59,255 bases of DNA from Pedobacter schmidteae (GTDB lineage Bacteria > Bacteroidota > Bacteroidia > Sphingobacteriales > Sphingobacteriaceae): contig CAMDKO010000006.1 in NCBI GenBank assembly GCA_945901155.1, forward strand, positions 1 through 59,255, in the 5' to 3' direction. Within the stretch, counting starts at the first letter, position 1. Each line of letters begins with the position of its first letter. This document shows, piece by piece, positions 55,982-59,255 of the stretch. Position numbers and translations under genes: made by a program. The notes under the pieces were generated by a model, which was not told the DNA's origin, searched no databases, and worked only from the letters and a program-made list of their open reading frames with translations.

Positions 55982-56509
55982 ATGAAGATTGAGGATTGTT
56001 TTTATATAGGCTATATTACCAAAACCAAAGGTTTAAAAGGTGAGGTACAGGTTTATTTTGAATACGATGAGCCAGCAGATCTTCCACTTGATTCTGTTTT
56101 TGCCGAGATCAATGGCAAGCTAGTGCCATTCTTTATTTCAACATATAAATTACAGAATAACCAGACCGGAAATTTTTACTTCGACGATATCGATACCATT
56201 GAAAAGGCGCAAACTCTTATCCGAAAAAAGCTTTACTTACAAAATAGTTTAAAGCCTGTTAGAGAAGAAGATGATTTTCTAATCACCGATCTTAAAGGTT
56301 TTATCGTACACGATGAAACTGCTGGTGAGCTGGGTGAGATCATCGAAATTCATGAGTATCCACAGCAGTTTGTGGCAGTTGTTTCTTATAAATTTAAAGA
56401 GATCATGTTTCCTTTGAATGATGATCTGATTGTGGAGATCGATGAGGAGAATGGAATCCTCAAAGTAGACCTTCCCGAGGGCCTGATCGATATATATTTG
56501 GAGCCATAA
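55982..56509 (+). CDS. rimM: 16S rRNA processing protein RimM
   Basis: An assembly factor for the 30S head that binds S19 and aids 16S maturation. The N-terminal beta-barrel begins FYIGYITKTKGLKGEVQVYFEYD, and the PRC-barrel domain has DLKGFIVHDETAGELGEIIEIHEYPQQFVAVV and EIMFPLNDDLIVEIDEENGILKVDLPEGLIDIY. At 175 aa it is standard. It follows rpsP after a gap holding a strong RNA hairpin, consistent with the widespread rpsP-rimM-trmD-rplS order. Confidence 0.95.
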   Translation: MKIEDCFYIGYITKTKGLKGEVQVYFEYDEPADLPLDSVFAEINGKLVPFFISTYKLQNNQTGNFYFDDIDTIEKAQTLIRKKLYLQNSLKPVREEDDFLITDLKGFIVHDETAGELGEIIEIHEYPQQFVAVVSYKFKEIMFPLNDDLIVEIDEENGILKVDLPEGLIDIYLEP

Positions 56510-56557
56510 TATTAAAAGTATATCCCTTCGTGCTAATTTTCTATTTTTATAGAGAAT

Positions 56558-57751
56558 ATGAATCCTAATATTGCTTCTCTTTACGCTATTGCCAATAAAC
56601 CGGTTCGGAAAATTATTGGATTGATGTCAGGAACGTCGTTTGACGGTTTGGATATTGCCCTATGTGAATTTAGCGGAAGCGGATTAGAAACCAAAGTAAA
56701 GCTCATAAACTTTGTGAGTAAAGGGTATTTGCCTGCATTCAAAGAAGATCTTAAATCTGTTTTTGCAAAGAGAACCGTCGACCTGGAAAAGGTTACTTTA
56801 TTAAATGCGTTTATAGGTGATTATTACGCTGGACTACTACTCGAAAGTTTAAATGATTGGGGTGTTTCAGCCGCAGATATTGACCTGATCGCCAGTCATG
56901 GCCAAACCATTTACCATGCTCCCAAACGGCAGCGTGATGCGGATGCTTATTCTAATGCTACTCTGCAGATTGGTGATGGCGATCACCTGGCCATGAAATC
57001 AGGAATAATTACGATCAGTGATTTCAGGCAGAAACATGTAGCGGCTGGTTGCGAAGGTGCTCCACTTTCTGTATATGGCGATTATTTGCTTTTTTCGAAT
57101 CCTGATGAAAACCGGGTCATGCTCAATATCGGAGGGATCTCCAATTTCACATTTCTTCCTTCTGCAGGTTCAACTGATTTTTTCTCTTCAGATGTGGGAC
57201 CAGGAAATACATTGATGGATCAGTACGTTCAGTTGAACTATCCCGGAAAGTATTTTGATCAAGATGGGGCGATCGCATCAAGTGGAAAAGTGAATCAAAA
57301 ACTAGTGGAGTCACTGTTTGATCATGATTTTTTTAGATCAGGATACCTAAAAACTACGGGCCCAGAACTATTTAGTTTAGCGTATTTAAATAATGCTATT
57401 CAAAACTCAGGTTTGCATGACCTTTCAAATGAAGATATAATGGCCACCCTAGCTGCATTTACTTCAAATGCGATTGTAAAGGCTATTACTTTTTGTGTTG
57501 AAGGCAAAGGAGCCTATGAAATTTATATCAGCGGAGGTGGTATGCATAATCCAGTATTGGCCGGTATGATCGAAGAGCAGCTTGGTAAAAAACTAAAATT
57601 TACTTCTGATCTGGGTATTGCTCCTGATGCTAAAGAGGCGGTTTTGTTTGCTCTTTTAGGTAATGAAGCTATTGCAGGTGGTAAAACAGATTTTGGTAAA
57701 CACCCGGGTGTTCCCTCTATATCGATGGGGAAGATTAGTTTTCCTAGCTGA
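56558..57751 (+). CDS. anmK: Anhydro-N-acetylmuramic acid kinase AnmK
   Basis: Converts 1,6-anhydro-MurNAc, released during peptidoglycan turnover, to MurNAc 6-phosphate for recycling. IGLMSGTSFDGLDIALCEF (phosphate loop), DLIASHGQTIYHAPK, TISDFRQKHVAAGCEGAPLSVYGD, MLNIGGISNFTFL, SSDVGPGNTLMDQYVQ and IYISGGGMHNPVL are all present. At 397 aa it is normal. It sits between rimM and trmD, interrupting the common ribosomal cluster; a near-consensus -7 (TATTTTTA) lies just upstream, so it may be transcribed separately. Confidence 0.95.
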   Translation: MNPNIASLYAIANKPVRKIIGLMSGTSFDGLDIALCEFSGSGLETKVKLINFVSKGYLPAFKEDLKSVFAKRTVDLEKVTLLNAFIGDYYAGLLLESLNDWGVSAADIDLIASHGQTIYHAPKRQRDADAYSNATLQIGDGDHLAMKSGIITISDFRQKHVAAGCEGAPLSVYGDYLLFSNPDENRVMLNIGGISNFTFLPSAGSTDFFSSDVGPGNTLMDQYVQLNYPGKYFDQDGAIASSGKVNQKLVESLFDHDFFRSGYLKTTGPELFSLAYLNNAIQNSGLHDLSNEDIMATLAAFTSNAIVKAITFCVEGKGAYEIYISGGGMHNPVLAGMIEEQLGKKLKFTSDLGIAPDAKEAVLFALLGNEAIAGGKTDFGKHPGVPSISMGKISFPS

Positions 57752-57835
57752 TAAAATGGAATTTAACTAATATTCCAGTTGGTTTCATTTCACAAATGGT
57801 CAGTGTGGGCTTATTGACAGGGTCTATGCTTTAAT

Positions 57836-57914
57836 CCCAAAATCTCCCATCCCAAAATCTCCCATCTCCCATCTCATATCTCCCATCTCAATACTCATAT
57901 CTCAATACTCCTTC
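57836..57914 (+). repeat. Pyrimidine-rich degenerate tandem repeat upstream of trmD
   Basis: A low-complexity stretch of ATCTCCCATC / CCCAAAATCTCCCAT / CTCAATACTCATAT units, about 5-15 bp period, with one almost purine-free strand. It ends directly at the trmD -7 element (57916-57923). Such tracts are prone to slippage and to unusual DNA structure; no coding frame spans it. Confidence 0.8.
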
Positions 57915-57915
57915 C

Positions 57916-57923
57916 TATCTTTG
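57916..57923 (+). promoter_or_regulatory. -7 promoter element of trmD (TATCTTTG)
   Basis: An exact TAnnTTTG immediately after the pyrimidine-rich repeat and four bases (CATT) before the trmD ATG. A leaderless trmD transcript is expected, independent of rpsP-rimM. The upstream spacer region that would hold a -33 element is the repeat itself and contains no TTTG. Confidence 0.5.
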
Positions 57924-57927
57924 CATT

Positions 57928-58602
57928 ATGCGTTTTGATATCATAACCGTATTGCCTGACTTGCTGGAGAGTCCTTTTGCACATTCTATCTTGCAGCGTG
58001 CACAGAAAAAGGGGCTTTCAGAGATCGTGGTTCATAATCTGAGAGATTACTCAACAAATAAACAGAAATCTGTCGATGATTATCAATACGGTGGAGGCAG
58101 CGGTATGGTGATGGGTATTGAGCCTTTTGCAAATTGTATCGAAAAATTACTGGGGGATCGAAAATACGATGAGGTGATCTTTATGACACCTGATGGAAAA
58201 ACGCTTAATCAGAGTATGGCCAATGAGCTATCAGGAAAAGAAAACATCATGATTCTTGCCGGGCATTATAAAGGAATTGATCAGCGTATTCGCGATATTT
58301 TTGTAACCAGAGAGATCTCCATAGGCGATTATGTTCTGTCGGGAGGTGAGTTACCTGCAGCGGTTCTGGTTGATAGCATTGTCAGATTATTACCGGGAGT
58401 GTTGAATGATGAAACCTCAGCATTATCAGATTCTTTTCAAGGAGAGCTTCTTGACGCACCAGTTTACACACGTCCGGCCGACTGGCGGGGCCACAGGGTG
58501 CCCGATATCCTATTAAGCGGACATGAGGCAGCGATTAACGATTGGAGGCACGAGCAGGCTCTGGAGCGCACAAAGCAGCGGCGACCAGATCTTTTGGATT
58601 AG
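57928..58602 (+). CDS. trmD: tRNA (guanine-N1)-methyltransferase TrmD
   Basis: SAM-dependent methylation of G37 in tRNAs, which prevents +1 frameshifting. The trefoil-knot SPOUT fold is recognisable from [58 protein letters not shown] and [54 protein letters not shown] is the C-terminal signature. At 224 aa it is standard. It starts 4 nt after a -7 element and precedes rplS. Confidence 0.96.
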   Translation: MRFDIITVLPDLLESPFAHSILQRAQKKGLSEIVVHNLRDYSTNKQKSVDDYQYGGGSGMVMGIEPFANCIEKLLGDRKYDEVIFMTPDGKTLNQSMANELSGKENIMILAGHYKGIDQRIRDIFVTREISIGDYVLSGGELPAAVLVDSIVRLLPGVLNDETSALSDSFQGELLDAPVYTRPADWRGHRVPDILLSGHEAAINDWRHEQALERTKQRRPDLLD

Positions 58603-58696
58603 CAGGTATATACCTGTTTGCCTGTACCTTTAAGAAATTTTAATAGGGAAATTATCTAAAATCCTTTTATAAGTAAAATATTTTTCCTAATATTGC

Positions 58697-58727
58697 AATC
58701 CGATTTTTACGGGCTAAAAATCGGATT
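58697..58727 (+). promoter_or_regulatory. Perfect hairpin in the rplS leader
   Basis: AATCCGATTTTTA and TAAAAATCGGATT form a 13-bp perfect stem around the loop CGGGC, ending 14 bp before the rplS ATG. No T-run follows, so it is not a standard terminator. It could be an autoregulatory leader: an L19 leader family is known in Firmicutes, and this one looks unrelated in sequence. It could also act on ribosome access. Confidence 0.55.
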
Positions 58728-58741
58728 AAGAGCTTAAAATC

Positions 58742-59089
58742 ATGGATTTAGTAAAATTTGTTGAAGAGCAGGCTGTAGTTATAAAGCAAGTTCCTGCATT
58801 CAAAGCCGGTGATACGGTTAGTGTTCACTATAAAATTCGCGAAGGAAATAAAGAACGTATCCAGATTTATCAGGGTGTTGTTATCCAGCGCAATAGTGTA
58901 GGTGTTAATGAAACGTTTACAGTACGTAAAATGTCAAATGGAGTTGGAGTAGAGCGTATCTTCCCAGTAAATTCTCCGAACATCGATAAGATCGAAGTAA
59001 ATAGTCATGGAAAAGTTCGTAGAGCGAAACTATTCTATCTGCGCGAGTTAACTGGTAAAGCAGCTCGTATCAAAACAAAAAGAGTGTAA
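58742..59089 (+). CDS. rplS: 50S ribosomal protein L19
   Basis: Located at the subunit interface of the large subunit. [67 protein letters not shown] and the basic tail with [19 protein letters not shown] are diagnostic. At 115 aa it is full length. The 139-bp gap from trmD holds a 13-bp hairpin; a terminator follows the gene, ending the cluster. Confidence 0.97.
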   Translation: MDLVKFVEEQAVVIKQVPAFKAGDTVSVHYKIREGNKERIQIYQGVVIQRNSVGVNETFTVRKMSNGVGVERIFPVNSPNIDKIEVNSHGKVRRAKLFYLRELTGKAARIKTKRV

Positions 59090-59105
59090 TTAATTAATAA
59101 GATTT

Positions 59106-59136
59106 AACCTCCCGGATGATGTTCGGGGGGTTTTTT
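59106..59136 (+). terminator. Rho-independent terminator after rplS
   Basis: AACCTCCCG and CGGGGGGTT form a 9-bp stem (one G-T pair) around a nine-base loop, followed by six T. It lies 16 bp after the rplS stop codon. Confidence 0.88.
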
Positions 59137-59225
59137 CGTTTATAAGGTTTTCTGAGATTTAATAAGAACATTTTCTTGTGTTTGGTGGTACCCACTAAGC
59201 ATTTTATAATTTCATTCCGCTTATA

Positions 59226-59255
59226 GCCGCGGGGGCTTAGTTCTTTTTCTGTAGC
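59226..59255. other. GC-rich tract truncated by the right edge
   Basis: The last 30 bases (GCCGCGGGGGCTTAGTTC and onward) are much more GC-rich than the preceding gap and look like the left arm of a large hairpin of the type GGGGCTTAGTTCTTTTT / AAAAAGAACTAAGCCCC found in some Bacteroidota intergenic regions. The right arm would be beyond the edge, so this cannot be confirmed here. Nothing else is recognisable in 59137-59225. Confidence 0.25.

Noticed and set aside
58603-58616. CAGGTATATACCTG palindrome directly after the trmD stop codon
   Set aside because: A 14-bp palindrome without a loop or proper T-run; too weak to call as a terminator, though RNA-seq could show a minor stop here.

Overview
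The window looks like chromosomal core sequence from a member of the Bacteroidota, most likely a Sphingobacteriaceae (Pedobacter-like) bacterium. The pointers are low GC with very AT-rich gaps, repeated TAnnTTTG -7 promoter elements in place of sigma-70 boxes, weak or absent Shine-Dalgarno sequences, and lineage-typical genes: a PorX-type response regulator with a PglZ domain, a DUF4175 protein, a DUF5117/DUF5118 metalloprotease and an S16 with a very long acidic tail. I see no rRNA, tRNA, CRISPR array, prophage or transposase gene. The genus is an inference.

Layout. 1-2 kb: 5' part of lpxD (lipid A synthesis, running off the left edge) behind an HD-domain phosphohydrolase. 2-6 kb: porX, tsaE, alanine dehydrogenase and a VanX-type D-Ala-D-Ala dipeptidase. 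6-10 kb: a lipoprotein, a large secreted zinc metalloprotease and a phosphodiester-glycosidase-like protein. 10.3-14.5 kb: an overlapping trio (DUF4175 protein, RsbW-like ATPase, YbeY). 14.5-21.6 kb: pirin, a NAD(P)-binding protein, an ABC-F ATPase, mnmG preceded by two parS-like centromere sites, and an Ig-like lipoprotein. 21.6-27.1 kb: divergent NAD synthesis genes, nadB (with a gamma-carbonic anhydrase) and nadA (with a dicarboxylate/amino-acid symporter and an L,D-transpeptidase). 27-34.6 kb: thiL, a GH29 fucosidase, rmuC, an FAD oxidoreductase, a zinc metallopeptidase, apaG and dusB. 34.7-41 kb: CPBP protease, DUF2007 protein, cdsA and a TonB-like protein facing mfd. 41-47.8 kb: a Nif3-like protein with a coiled-coil zinc-ribbon protein, a lone KAS III enzyme, and rsfS-ftsH-LUD. 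47.8-53.9 kb: birA, dsbD, pfkA, a PQQ-type sugar dehydrogenase, gmhA and a YbjQ protein. 53.9-54.5 kb: a gene-free stretch holding a large imperfect inverted repeat. 54.5-59.3 kb: a deoxynucleotidase, then the ribosomal/tRNA cluster rpsP-rimM-anmK-trmD-rplS.

Themes. Envelope synthesis and turnover recur (lpxD, vanX-type dipeptidase, L,D-transpeptidase, anmK, cdsA, gmhA, TonB, DsbD), as do translation and RNA modification (tsaE, ybeY, mnmG, dusB, trmD, rimM, rsfS, S16, L19).

The most interesting signals are non-coding. (1) At least five genes carry an exact TAnnTTTG -7 element ending only 3-4 nt before the start codon, which predicts leaderless mRNAs. (2) Two parS-like palindromes lie just upstream of mnmG. 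(3) A ~360-bp noncoding element with 11-bp perfect ends is built from four hairpin motifs. (4) A ~72-nt multi-stem hairpin lies between rpsP and rimM. (5) A 13-bp perfect hairpin sits just upstream of rplS. I found no convincing new protein-coding defence or mobile system.
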